From: DASQEH01 sp038239485
GTDB lineage: Bacteria; Actinomycetota; Actinomycetes; Propionibacteriales; Nocardioidaceae
Assembly: GCA_038239485.1 (NCBI GenBank)
Contig: JBBSET010000042.1
Location: 1-34,021 of the forward strand
Length of the DNA: 34,021 nucleotides
Direction: 5' to 3'
Shown here: positions 23,438-30,981 of the stretch, in pieces
Position numbering within the stretch: the stretch's first letter is position 1
How the letters are laid out: each line of letters opens with the position of its first letter
Notes under the pieces: model-generated
Told to the model about the DNA's origin: nothing
What the model saw: the letters and a program-made list of their open reading frames with translations, nothing else
The model's database searches: none
Position numbers and translations under genes: made by a program

Positions 23438-24162
23438 CCGGTGCCCGTAAGGGGACGATCACACTCGACGCCCGCTTCTGCGGTCCCCCCGGCTCGGGCA
23501 ACGGCGGGTACGTCGCCGGGCGCCTGGCGGTGTACGTCGGGGACGAGCCGGTTTCCGTGACGCTGCGCCGCCCACCCCCGCTCTGCGTGGCCCTCGACGT
23601 CGACGTCAGCGCCGGCTCCGCGCGGCTGATGGACGGTCAGGACCTGGTCGCCGGCGCCGAGCAGGGCGCGTACGCGCATCCGGTTCCGGCGCCGGTCACT
23701 GTCGACGAGGCGGTCGCGGCCGAACCGTCGTACCCGGGGCTGCGCGACCACCCCTTCCCGACGTGCTTCGTCTGCGGGCACGAGCGCGCGGGCGCCGACG
23801 GGCTCGCCCTGATGCCGGGGAAGACCGCGGCCGGGCGAACCGCCTGCACCTGGATCCCGGACGCGTCCCTCGCCATCGATGAATGGCAGGTCGACACCGC
23901 CCCGGAGTTCATCTGGTCGGCCCTGGACTGCCCTGGCGGCTGGGCATCCGACGTCGAGGCGCGCCCGCTCGTCCTCGGCCGGATCACCGCGTCGTACGAC
24001 CGGCTGCCGAGGATCGGCGAGACGTACGTCGTCGTGGGCGCGCTGCTCGGCACCGACAGACGCAAGACGTTCACCGCATCGGCTCTCTACGACTCCAGCG
24101 GGTCGCTGCTGGCCCGGGCCGAACATGTCTGGATCGCGATCGCCACCACCGTCATCTGCTGA
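23434..24162 (+). CDS. Double-hotdog thioesterase-like protein
   Basis: This 242-residue protein has two hotdog-like halves. The first opens DARFCGPPGSGNGGYVAGRL, the helix-start pattern of acyl-CoA thioesterase-like proteins. The second follows HPFPTCFVCGHERAGADGL and runs through APEFIWSALDCPGGWAS to a strand pair ending LLARAEHVWIAI. The CFVCG pair in the linker could bind metal or form a disulfide. The substrate is unknown; CoA-ester hydrolysis is only a family-level guess. Its GTG start overlaps the photolyase stop by four bases, so the two are probably co-expressed. Confidence 0.7.
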   Translation: MTGARKGTITLDARFCGPPGSGNGGYVAGRLAVYVGDEPVSVTLRRPPPLCVALDVDVSAGSARLMDGQDLVAGAEQGAYAHPVPAPVTVDEAVAAEPSYPGLRDHPFPTCFVCGHERAGADGLALMPGKTAAGRTACTWIPDASLAIDEWQVDTAPEFIWSALDCPGGWASDVEARPLVLGRITASYDRLPRIGETYVVVGALLGTDRRKTFTASALYDSSGSLLARAEHVWIAIATTVIC

Positions 24163-24282
24163 CCGAGCTGCGAGACCCAGCTGCCGACCCACAGCCGACG
24201 GCAATCCCGGTGGGCCCCGAAGCGGCCGTAGGTCCGTCATCACCTTGCCGAGACCACCGGTCCGGCCGACACTGTAAACCTC

Positions 24283-24311
24283 TTGTTTGGCCATTTCCGG
24301 CGACGTACGGT
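24283..24311 (+). promoter_or_regulatory. Candidate promoter of the structured RNA element
   Basis: TTGTTT (24283-24288) and TACGGT (24306-24311) are separated by exactly 17 bases, predicting a transcript beginning near 24318. The surrounding DNA is less GC-rich than the genes. Confidence 0.4.
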
Positions 24312-24324
24312 GTAGCCACACATG

Positions 24325-24338
24325 AAGGGAGGTGGTCC
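24325..24338 (+). promoter_or_regulatory. Exceptionally long Shine-Dalgarno sequence
   Basis: AAGGGAGGTGGTCC differs at only a few positions from AAAGGAGGTGATC, the full complement of the 16S rRNA 3' end. It lies 5 bases before the ATG at 24344, and its 3' part is also the left arm of the first stem, so ribosome binding and folding would compete. Confidence 0.6.
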
Positions 24339-24343
24339 TACAG

Positions 24344-24382
24344 ATGTGTTCCTATAGGACTTGTGAGGTGGCTAGCCGCTAG
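24344..24382 (+). CDS. Tiny 12-codon ORF (possible leader peptide)
   Basis: The ORF encodes MCSYRTCEVASR and ends at TAG (24380-24382). It is supported only by the very strong ribosome site and the RNA context. Codon use is unlike the genome's GC-rich third positions. The start codon lies in the loop of the GTCCTA/TAGGAC hairpin, and the self-complementary TCCTATAGGA (24350-24359) lies within the ORF. An overlapping ATG at 24322 opens an 11-codon alternative. Two Cys and three Arg codons could act as translation-speed sensors if this is an attenuator. Confidence 0.35.
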   Translation: MCSYRTCEVASR

Positions 24383-24555
24383 GCAGTCATACAACCGGAC
24401 GGCGTAGCGAATCCACGTTGGCTACCCGACCCGCGGGTGCTGGAAAGAGTCCGCCAGCCGTGGCCCATGCCACGTCAGCCCGCGGGTTTGCCGTTCCTGG
24501 AGCGGTGCGAGAGATGACCGTGTCCACCAGCCGACCCTGCCGATCAGGCACTGGG

Positions 24556-24561
24556 TAGATT
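24556..24561 (+). promoter_or_regulatory. -10 element for a leaderless pdxH transcript
   Basis: TAGATT ends 7 bases before the A of the pdxH ATG, so transcription would start at or next to the start codon. No ribosome site precedes the ATG, which fits leaderless translation, common in actinobacteria. Confidence 0.45.
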
Positions 24562-24568
24562 CACAGTT

Positions 24569-25228
24569 ATGACGTCCGACCAAGTCCGCGACATCGCCTC
24601 ATGGCGCCGCGAGTACGAGGACCACGGACTGACGCAGGCCGATCTGGGCGAGGACCCACTCGCCGCATTCCTGACCTGGCTGGGCGCCGCCAAGGTGGCC
24701 GGGGTGCACGAGCCGAACGCGATGGTGGTCTCGACGGCAGATGCACACGGGAACCCCTCGTCGCGCATGGTGCTACTCAAGACGATCGACCAGCGAGGCT
24801 TCGTGTTCTTCACCAACCTCGACTCCCGCAAGGCTCGGGAGCTGAGCACCCACCCAGCGATCTCCCTGCTCTTCCCCTGGCATCCGCTGGAGCGCCAGGT
24901 CAGGGTCGAAGGGCGGGCGTCGGTCGTGGACGACTCCGAGGCCAACGCCTACTTCCGGTCGCGCCCTCGCGGCTCCCAGCTCGGCGCGTGGGCCTCCCCA
25001 CAGTCCGAGGTGGTACCGGATCGCGACTATCTCCAGCAGCGGTACCAGCGGATCAGTGACCGTTTCGACGGAGTCGACTCGGTCCCTCGGCCGCCCAACT
25101 GGAGCGGCTACCGGGTCCGGCCGCACCGGATCGAGTTCTGGCAGGGCCGGCCGGGGCGGATGCACGACAGGATCGCCTTCGAGCGCGCCGACGACGACAC
25201 CTGGTTCGCCGAGCGCCTCGCGCCGTGA
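24569..25228 (+). CDS. pdxH: Pyridoxamine/pyridoxine 5'-phosphate oxidase
   Basis: The 219-residue FMN enzyme oxidises pyridoxine or pyridoxamine 5'-phosphate to pyridoxal 5'-phosphate in the cytosol. Family motifs are in order: PNAMVVSTADAHGNPSSRMVL, KTIDQRGFVFFTNLDSRKA, FPWHPLERQVRVEGRA, YFRSRPRGSQLGAWAS, and the closing PPNWSGYRVRPHRIEFWQG...RMHDRI...W...RLAP. The length is standard. It stands 120 bases before serC in the same direction. SerC itself uses PLP, so the pair links cofactor and serine synthesis. A -10 box directly before the ATG suggests its own leaderless promoter, with the upstream structured RNA as possible additional control. Confidence 0.95.
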   Translation: MTSDQVRDIASWRREYEDHGLTQADLGEDPLAAFLTWLGAAKVAGVHEPNAMVVSTADAHGNPSSRMVLLKTIDQRGFVFFTNLDSRKARELSTHPAISLLFPWHPLERQVRVEGRASVVDDSEANAYFRSRPRGSQLGAWASPQSEVVPDRDYLQQRYQRISDRFDGVDSVPRPPNWSGYRVRPHRIEFWQGRPGRMHDRIAFERADDDTWFAERLAP

Positions 25229-25348
25229 CGCGCAACGCGCTTCACCGATGCGTCTGCCTGGGGTGGGGGCTGCGAGAATGGCGGCGACCCCGAGCGCAGC
25301 GCCGACGTGTCGCCGGCGGTACCCCACCGAACCCCGTAGAGAGTCCAC

Positions 25349-26473
25349 GTGCCCACTTCCACCCTGACCATCCCTGCCGACCTCCTGCCCGCCGACGGCC
25401 GCTTCGGGGCCGGGCCGAGCAAGGTGCGCGTCGAGGCTCTCGACGCCCTCGCCGCCACAGGTAGGCGCCTGCTGGGTACGTCGCACCGCCAGCCGACGGT
25501 GCGGAATCTGGTGGGAGCATTGCGCCAGGGCCTCACCGAGCTGTTCTCCCTCCCGGATGGGTACGAGGTCGTTCTCGGAAACGGCGGATCGACCGCCTTC
25601 TGGGACGTTGCGACCTTCAGCCTGATCCGAGAGCGCAGTCAGCACCTGTCCTTCGGTGAGTTCTCCGCCAAGTTCGCCGCGGCAGCGACGGGGGCGCCGT
25701 TCCTCGGCGACCCGACCGTCGTGACGTCGGCACCCGGTACCCGGCCGGAGCCCTGTCCAGAGGAGGGAGTCGACGCCTACGCCTGGCCGCACAACGAGAC
25801 CTCGACGGGCGTGATGGCACCGGTACGACGGGTCTCCGGATCCGACGAGGGCGCCCTTGTCCTCGTCGATGCCACCTCCGGAGCGGGCGGTCTCCCGGTC
25901 GACCTCAGCGAGACCGACGTCTACTACTTCGCGCCACAGAAGTGCTTCGCGTCCGACGGCGGCCTGTGGGTCGCCCTGATGTCACCGTCCGCCCTCGAGC
26001 GGAGCGCCCACATCAAGGCCGACGGCCGCTGGATCCCGGCATTCCTGGATCTTCAGACCGCCGTCGACAACTCGAGGCTCAACCAGACCTACAACACCCC
26101 GTCGCTGGCGACGCTGTTCTTGATGAGCGAGCAGACCAGCTGGCTCAACGGGCTGGGTGGGCTGTCGGCAGCCGTCGACCGGACCACAGCCTCGTCGGAC
26201 GCGCTGTACGCCTGGGCCGACAAGTCCGAGGTCGCCACCCCCTTCGTTGCCGAGCCCGCGGACCGCTCGTTGGTCATCGGCACCATCGACTTCGACGAGA
26301 GCGTCGACGCCGCCGCGGTCGCGAAGGTGCTTCGGGCCAACGGGGTCGTCGACACGGAGCCCTACCGCAAGCTGGGTCGCAACCAGCTGCGCGTGGCGAT
26401 GTTCCCGGCCGTCGACTCGTCGGACGTCGATGCGCTGACGTCGTGCATCGACTGGGTCATCGAGCGGCTCTGA
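25349..26473 (+). CDS. serC: Phosphoserine aminotransferase (actinobacterial type)
   Basis: The 374-residue PLP enzyme converts 3-phosphohydroxypyruvate and glutamate to phosphoserine in serine synthesis. Recognition is by DGRFGAGPSKVR, LGTSHRQPTVRNLV, VVLGNGGSTAFWD, WPHNETSTGV, LVDATSGAGG, and the Schiff-base lysine region YYFAPQKCFASDGG. It continues through YNTPSLATLF and a C-terminal RVAMFPAVD. This matches the mycobacterial-type SerC. The GTG start has only a weak AGAG-type ribosome site. No serA or serB is adjacent; the neighbour is pdxH. Confidence 0.94.
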   Translation: MPTSTLTIPADLLPADGRFGAGPSKVRVEALDALAATGRRLLGTSHRQPTVRNLVGALRQGLTELFSLPDGYEVVLGNGGSTAFWDVATFSLIRERSQHLSFGEFSAKFAAAATGAPFLGDPTVVTSAPGTRPEPCPEEGVDAYAWPHNETSTGVMAPVRRVSGSDEGALVLVDATSGAGGLPVDLSETDVYYFAPQKCFASDGGLWVALMSPSALERSAHIKADGRWIPAFLDLQTAVDNSRLNQTYNTPSLATLFLMSEQTSWLNGLGGLSAAVDRTTASSDALYAWADKSEVATPFVAEPADRSLVIGTIDFDESVDAAAVAKVLRANGVVDTEPYRKLGRNQLRVAMFPAVDSSDVDALTSCIDWVIERL

Positions 26474-26538
26474 CGGCCGCGTCACTATCGGTACTCCAGC
26501 GATCAGGAGCTGCCCGATGGCGTCTGTTCAGCCGTTTC

Positions 26539-27594
26539 CTACTCAGGTCGCGGCGAGGTCCGGCGCAGCTGACGGTGGCGCTGTCGCAGAGCCAGGCCGA
26601 TACCGAGCACCACCAGCAGAGCGACCGCAGCTGCGCAGAGCACCACCCAAGCGACCGTCCGCAGCCCCTGGTGGTCACGTGAAGCGACGACGGTCTCCGT
26701 GCGAACGGTCGTGGTCGTGGTCGCCGGTGGCGCCGCGGGCGAGGACCTCGCCAGGTCGGGCAGGGCAACCCGGATCACCTTGGATCTCTTCCCCTCCGAG
26801 CCGACCCAGATCGCACGTCCACCGGGCGGGCCCGCCACGGACTCGCCCTGAGGCTCCGGCGGCAGCACGAAGCTCGTGACCTGGTGCCAGCCAGGGAAGG
26901 TGTAGACCCGGGCCACGAAGTAGGTACGGATGACCACATAGTGCTGAGACCGGATGAAGGTGGCGTCGGTGGCGACGATGGGGGCTGATCGGATCGGCGT
27001 CAGCAGGGCGTGCCTGCGCTGGAAGACCGACGGGGGGGTCCGGTAGATGCGTGCGCCCGTGAACTGCTTGCTGGCGATGAACACCCGACCGGATCGGGCG
27101 TCGAACAGGATGGACTCGGCGTCTCGCGGGCCGTTGGAGTACCGCAAGGTCACGGCCTGGGGGCGAACCCACGACCTCCCCCGGCCGGGTTGGCGGATCT
27201 TGTACACGGCAACGTGGTCGCGGTTCTTGTTGTTGTCGCCGACATCGCCGATCACCAGACTGCCGTCGCTTCCCCCGGCCATCGCCTCGAAGTCGATGGC
27301 GTTGACGCCCTTCAACGACGTTCGACCGACCAGGTGGCCGGTGGCCGAGCTGAGGACGTAGATCGTCGCGGAGTCGCCTGAGTCGTTGGCCGTGTAGACC
27401 AGACCGGGATGCACGGTGCTCACGACCAGCGAGCTCGACTCGATGATCATCGGAGACGAGATCGTGAACATCACTCGCGGAGCCGCGGTATGGGCGCTCG
27501 CGGGAGGCGGGAGCGGCCCACCGGCCACGGCGAGGACGAGGAGGAGCAGGGTGGCGACGACACGCGGACAGCGCCTAGGGCTAGGCGCCGGCAT
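26539..27594 (-). CDS. Exported, C-terminally membrane-anchored beta-propeller-like protein
   Basis: The 351-residue protein has a signal peptide (VVATLLLLVLAVAGG, ending PASA), an extracellular domain of about 240 residues, a Thr/Pro linker (TTTTTV) and a C-terminal helix (VAWVVLCAAAVALLVVLGIGL) with a basic tail. This is a type-I-like topology. The outer domain has propeller-style repeats: LVYTANDSGDSATIYVL, AIDFEAMAGGSDGSLVIGDVGDNNKNR, DAESILFDARSGRVFIASK and GGRAIWVGSEG. It resembles esterase-like/SMP-30-type propellers seen in actinobacterial surface proteins; no catalytic residue is assigned. Its start overlaps the methyltransferase gene by 14 bases, so the two are in one operon. Confidence 0.65.
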   Translation of the reverse strand: MPAPSPRRCPRVVATLLLLVLAVAGGPLPPPASAHTAAPRVMFTISSPMIIESSSLVVSTVHPGLVYTANDSGDSATIYVLSSATGHLVGRTSLKGVNAIDFEAMAGGSDGSLVIGDVGDNNKNRDHVAVYKIRQPGRGRSWVRPQAVTLRYSNGPRDAESILFDARSGRVFIASKQFTGARIYRTPPSVFQRRHALLTPIRSAPIVATDATFIRSQHYVVIRTYFVARVYTFPGWHQVTSFVLPPEPQGESVAGPPGGRAIWVGSEGKRSKVIRVALPDLARSSPAAPPATTTTTVRTETVVASRDHQGLRTVAWVVLCAAAVALLVVLGIGLALRQRHRQLRRTSPRPE

Positions 27595-28843
27595 CGACCA
27601 TGCCCTCGCTCAGCAGAGGGTGGTCGACCGACAGCATCCCAGCCAGCGCCGGATGGACCTGCCACTCGTCGCGTAGCGCTCGATAGCCTGCGACCGTCTC
27701 CGCACTCGGCGGGGCGTCCGTCCGCACTGCCCTGATCAGGGCGTTGCGGGGAGTGTGCTCCGAAGCGACGAACTCGATCACCTCCACGCGGTAACCGACC
27801 ATGCGCAGGATCGCCGAGCGCAGCGCGTCGGTGAGGACGTCGGCGAGGCGCTCCCGCAAGATGCCGTGCCTGGTCACCAGCCGGTAGGGCGCGGGGATGT
27901 CGGTGCTTGCGAGCTGACGCTGGATGTCGTGGTGGCAGCAGGGAGCGGCGAGGATGACGGGGGCCCTCCACTCGGCCGCGCGTGCCAGCGCCTCGTCGGT
28001 CGCGGTGTCGCAGGCATGCAGCGCCAGCACGAGGTCGGGTGGGTCCGCGACCGAGGCAGCCCGGATCGTGCTGTCGACGAAGCGGACCTGGTCGCCGACT
28101 CCGAGCCGCTCGGCGGCGTCGTGGTTGTGGCCATGGGCCTGCGCCTTGACGTCGATGCCGACCACATCGACAGGCAGATGTCTCACGGCACTGAGGTAGC
28201 GGAGCGCGGCAAACGTCAGGTAGGCGTTCCCGCAGCCGAGGTCGACGACACGCAGCGGTCGCTGGGCTGACATCGCGGGGCCGGGCCCGAGGGCGACCGC
28301 ATCGGCGACCACGGGTTCGAGGGCGGCGAGGAAGTCCTGCACCTGTCGGAACTTCGCCATCCTGCTCGGCTTGATCCGACCTCCCGGCTCCGCGATCCCG
28401 AGCACCTCGAACAGCTCGTCGCTGTCCTCGAGACGTCGCCGCTTCGCGCGGTCGTGCCCACGGTCGGGTTCCACCGGCGCAGCCTGGGGGGATCGGTGCA
28501 GGAGAAGATTGCCCTTCTTGGTGACCCGTACCTGGACCGTCTCGGTCGATGTGTCGACGGTCCAGTTCGCGTATCCCGCGTCGAGCAGGGCGTCGATCTC
28601 CGCGTCGGCCGCGAGTCCGGCCGCGACGTTGCGGGTATGGGCCTGGGTGTCGTCGTACGACGTGACCTGTAGGAAGCGACCGGCCTTCAGGTCGACATAT
28701 CGCATCTCGACTCGCCGGTACGGCACGATGCTGTTGCGCTGCCGTCCGGACAGCGTCGCACGGACCAGCCTCGAGTCATCGCTGAGCAGGCTCGACGTGA
28801 CGGTGCGGGCGTCCGAGGTGGACTCCGATACGCCGAGTGTCAC
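27581..28843 (-). CDS. SAM-dependent methyltransferase, METTL25/RRNAD1-like (Methyltransf_32)
   Basis: This 420-residue protein has a central Rossmann methyltransferase domain at about residues 180-370: motif I LRVVDLGCGNAYLTFA, motif II VDVVGIDVKAQ, then LALHACDTATDEAL and ILAAPCCHHDIQRQL. LHACDTATD with PCCHH is diagnostic of the METTL25/Methyltransf_32 group; the eukaryotic relatives are linked to ribosome modification, and bacterial targets are unknown. The first 150 residues are a separate N-terminal domain of unknown role. The GTG start overlaps a 27-residue membrane peptide ORF as GTGA, and the stop overlaps the propeller gene. Confidence 0.8.
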   Translation of the reverse strand: MTLGVSESTSDARTVTSSLLSDDSRLVRATLSGRQRNSIVPYRRVEMRYVDLKAGRFLQVTSYDDTQAHTRNVAAGLAADAEIDALLDAGYANWTVDTSTETVQVRVTKKGNLLLHRSPQAAPVEPDRGHDRAKRRRLEDSDELFEVLGIAEPGGRIKPSRMAKFRQVQDFLAALEPVVADAVALGPGPAMSAQRPLRVVDLGCGNAYLTFAALRYLSAVRHLPVDVVGIDVKAQAHGHNHDAAERLGVGDQVRFVDSTIRAASVADPPDLVLALHACDTATDEALARAAEWRAPVILAAPCCHHDIQRQLASTDIPAPYRLVTRHGILRERLADVLTDALRSAILRMVGYRVEVIEFVASEHTPRNALIRAVRTDAPPSAETVAGYRALRDEWQVHPALAGMLSVDHPLLSEGMVDAGA

Positions 28844-28923
28844 CTGACGGCGGAGATGACGACGATGGCGAGGACGAGTGCCAGGACGCCAGGGATGAGC
28901 ATGCGGCGATACCTGGGGTGCAT
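28840..28923 (-). CDS. 27-residue single-helix membrane peptide upstream of the methyltransferase
   Basis: The ORF reads MHPRYRRMLIPGVLALVLAI and ends VVISAVR: a basic head, one membrane helix and a basic end. It is tiny, but its TGA overlaps the methyltransferase GTG (GTGA), the usual sign of translational coupling. I believe similar 'PRYRR-LIPG' micro-peptides occur in related genomes, though I cannot check. The ribosome site is poor (CCTCCTC is the complement, not the site). A longer in-frame ORF to 29022 crosses the MDMPI stop and is unlikely. Confidence 0.5.
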   Translation of the reverse strand: MHPRYRRMLIPGVLALVLAIVVISAVR

Positions 28924-28942
28924 GCTGAGGAGGCTACCCTGC

Positions 28943-29725
28943 TCACCCCAGGCACTCCACGAGCCGGCTGCGGAACTCGGCCGCGACACTCGCTTCCCCG
29001 GTGATCTCGACGCCCTCGTCACCCACGCGGCCCCAGAGCCAGAGGAAGACCGGCATCGGGTCGCCCGTCACGCCGGCCACCGGCGCCGTCGAGGCATCCC
29101 GGGAGACCGAGACGGCCTTGCGCCGTACGTCGCACGACCAGTGAGCTCCACCCGAGTCCACCGCCACCACGGCATCGACCGGGTGCTCGGTGTCGACCCG
29201 GCCGTCCCACCACGGGCCGGCCAACGTCACCCGAAGCACCTCGTCGATGCCGTCGAGGGCGAGGTCGGGGGCAATCGTCGTGGGGTCGCCATGGGCGAGC
29301 TCGGCGTCGTAGCGGTGGACGGCAACCTCCAGGGCCATCCGGCGAGCCCAGAACCCGATCGTGGTGTCGTCCTTGGAGAATGTGGTCGTCTGCTCGTGGA
29401 ACGCGTGCCGGGAGAACTCCGCGAACAGGTCGTCCTTCGCTTCGCGCAGGAACCCGATCTCCTCGCGGTCGTCGAAGTCCGCGGGCGGCCACGGGCTCGG
29501 CCACGCGTTGTCGGCCATCACGCGGACCTTGTGCTCGTACACCCCGGCGGTGTGCCAGACGACCTCGGCAACGTCCCAGCCCGGGCAGGACGGTACCTGT
29601 TCTTTCAGTCCACGCGTCGCGAGCTCCAGCAGCCGCTCCGTGTCGCTGTCGATCAGCTCGAAGTACCGCTCCGGGCTCAGTCTCGTGGTCGGGGAGCCTG
29701 CCATGGGGAGGTCGGTGTCAGTCAT
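28943..29725 (-). CDS. Maleylpyruvate isomerase-fold (MDMPI/DinB-like) mycothiol-dependent family protein
   Basis: The 260-residue protein opens with the four-helix MDMPI N-terminal domain: SPERYFELIDSDTERLLELA, then VPSCPGWDVAEVVWHTAGVYEHK. The probable metal ligands are His in VWHT and the Glu/His of ARRMALEVAVHRYDAE. A C-terminal domain follows (VTGDPMPVFLWLWGRV). Family members are metal- and mycothiol-dependent isomerases or transferases, cytosolic, with mostly unknown substrates. The ATG at 29725 overlaps the MFS stop (ATGA). It is thus the third gene of a MarR-MFS-MDMPI operon and may modify or detoxify the compound exported. Confidence 0.82.
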   Translation of the reverse strand: MTDTDLPMAGSPTTRLSPERYFELIDSDTERLLELATRGLKEQVPSCPGWDVAEVVWHTAGVYEHKVRVMADNAWPSPWPPADFDDREEIGFLREAKDDLFAEFSRHAFHEQTTTFSKDDTTIGFWARRMALEVAVHRYDAELAHGDPTTIAPDLALDGIDEVLRVTLAGPWWDGRVDTEHPVDAVVAVDSGGAHWSCDVRRKAVSVSRDASTAPVAGVTGDPMPVFLWLWGRVGDEGVEITGEASVAAEFRSRLVECLG

Positions 29726-30981
29726 GCCGCCATGGTGGCAGGCTCAGCCGACAGTTCGTCGGCATGGTCGTCCTCCTCGGCCCGCATCAGCCAGACCGTT
29801 GCGGCCAGCACGACCACGAGCATGATCGCACCGCCACCCAGGAGTGACCACCTGGCCCCGAATGTCTGTCCGATCCATCCGATAACGGGCGCTCCGAGCG
29901 GTGTGCCACCCATCAGGATCATCATGTAGAGCGCCATGATCCGCCCGCGGAACTCCGGCGCGACAGTCATCTGGACCGTGGTCTGCATAGAGTTGAGCAG
30001 CGTCATGGACGCGATGCCGATGACCGGGAGCCAGGCCGCGTAGAACCAGTACGACGGCATCATGCCGCCGACGAACTCCGAGACGGCGAACGCGACCGCG
30101 GCGATGATCAGCACCATCCGCCGGGCCTTCGCACGACGAGCGGCCAGCAGAGCACCGCTCAAGGAACCGATGGCCATACAGGTGCCGAGCAGCCCGTACT
30201 CCCCAGCACCCTTGTGGAACTCGTGCGTCGCCATCAGCGCGTTGGTGATCTGGAAGTTCATCCCGAACGTGCCGGACGCGAACGCCACCGCGAAGATGAA
30301 GACCAGCTCGGGCCGCGCCAGCACGTACCGCACCCCATCGCGAACCCTTCCCTCGCCGTGGGCGAGCGGGTTCGACGGTGACAGCTCGGAGGCGTGCATC
30401 GCCCGGAGGGACCCGATGACGGCCAGGTAGCTGACCGCGTTGAGCAGGATCACCCAGCCGGTGGCCCCGACACCGGAGCCGAGCGCGGCGATGAGGACAC
30501 CGGCGAGGGCCGGTCCGAATATACGGCCGAGGTTGAACGACGCGGAGTTGAGTCCGACTGCGTTCGCAAGCTGGTCGCGGCCCACCATCTCGACCACGAA
30601 CGACTGCCGGGTCGGGGTGTCGAACGCCGTGCCGACACCGAAGAGCAGCGCGAGGGCATAGACGCTCCACACCGTGGCGAGGCCGCTGATGGCCAACAGG
30701 CCCAGGAGGCCGGACGTGATCGCCAGCGACAGCTGGGTGATGGCGAGCAGCCGGCGCTTGGGGTACCGGTCGGCGATCAGCCCGGCGAAGGGGCTCACCA
30801 GCAGGAACGGCAGGAACTGCAGCCCGGTGGTGATCCCGAGCGCGCTGCCCGAGTGGGTCAGCTCAAGAACCAGCCAGTCCTGGGCGACGCGCTGCATCCA
30901 GGTCCCGGTGTTGCTGACGACTCCGCCGAGTGTGTAGAGGCGGAAGTTGCGGATAGAGAGGGCTTGGAAGGTGGGACTCAT
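29722..30981 (-). CDS. MFS exporter (EntS/MFS_3-like)
   Basis: This is a 419-residue permease with 12 helices. It opens FQALSIRNFRLYTLGGVVSNTGTWMQRVAQDWLVLELT, the pattern of MFS_3-type exporters such as EntS, and has SPFAGLIADRYPKRRLL and TPTRQSFVVEMVGRDQLANAVGLNSA. It is likely a proton-driven exporter of a drug-like compound or siderophore in the inner membrane. The ATG at 30981 gives ATGA overlap with the MarR stop; the frame is open further upstream without homology. Expression should follow the MarR repressor's promoter. Confidence 0.88.
   Translation of the reverse strand: MSPTFQALSIRNFRLYTLGGVVSNTGTWMQRVAQDWLVLELTHSGSALGITTGLQFLPFLLVSPFAGLIADRYPKRRLLAITQLSLAITSGLLGLLAISGLATVWSVYALALLFGVGTAFDTPTRQSFVVEMVGRDQLANAVGLNSASFNLGRIFGPALAGVLIAALGSGVGATGWVILLNAVSYLAVIGSLRAMHASELSPSNPLAHGEGRVRDGVRYVLARPELVFIFAVAFASGTFGMNFQITNALMATHEFHKGAGEYGLLGTCMAIGSLSGALLAARRAKARRMVLIIAAVAFAVSEFVGGMMPSYWFYAAWLPVIGIASMTLLNSMQTTVQMTVAPEFRGRIMALYMMILMGGTPLGAPVIGWIGQTFGARWSLLGGGAIMLVVVLAATVWLMRAEEDDHADELSAEPATMAA

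Larger units (their letters stand above)
24318..24490 (+). ncRNA. Structured RNA or leader element of unknown family
   Basis: The 406-base gap before pdxH holds dense secondary-structure potential. Bases 24335-24340 pair with 24355-24360 (GTCCTA/TAGGAC); 24404-24408 pair with 24421-24425 (GTAGC/GCTAC). A perfect 9-bp stem 24429-24437/24479-24487 (ACCCGCGGG/CCCGCGGGT) encloses the 6-bp hairpin 24459-24474 with a CCAT loop, and TTTG follows. A possible pseudoknot joins 24396-24400 to 24449-24453. Third-position composition is not coding-like. It contains a tiny ORF behind a very long Shine-Dalgarno sequence. It could be a stable small RNA ending near 24490 or an attenuator leader. I could not match it to a riboswitch class I know. 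Bases 24163-24280 show nothing. Confidence 0.45.

Noticed and set aside
23407..24321. Minus-strand ORF of 304 codons opposite the hotdog gene and part of the RNA interval
   Set aside because: Arg/Gly-rich shadow; the plus strand shows family motifs and a start-stop overlap.
24318..24490. Known riboswitch (cobalamin, SAM, TPP, FMN, c-di-AMP) or T-box
   Set aside because: None of the conserved boxes I know for these classes could be found; I cannot run a covariance search to exclude rarer families.
24344..24514. A 57-codon gene reading through the TAG at 24380
   Set aside because: Third positions are not GC-biased and rare codons (ATA, CTA, AGA) are frequent, so the extension is not coding-like.
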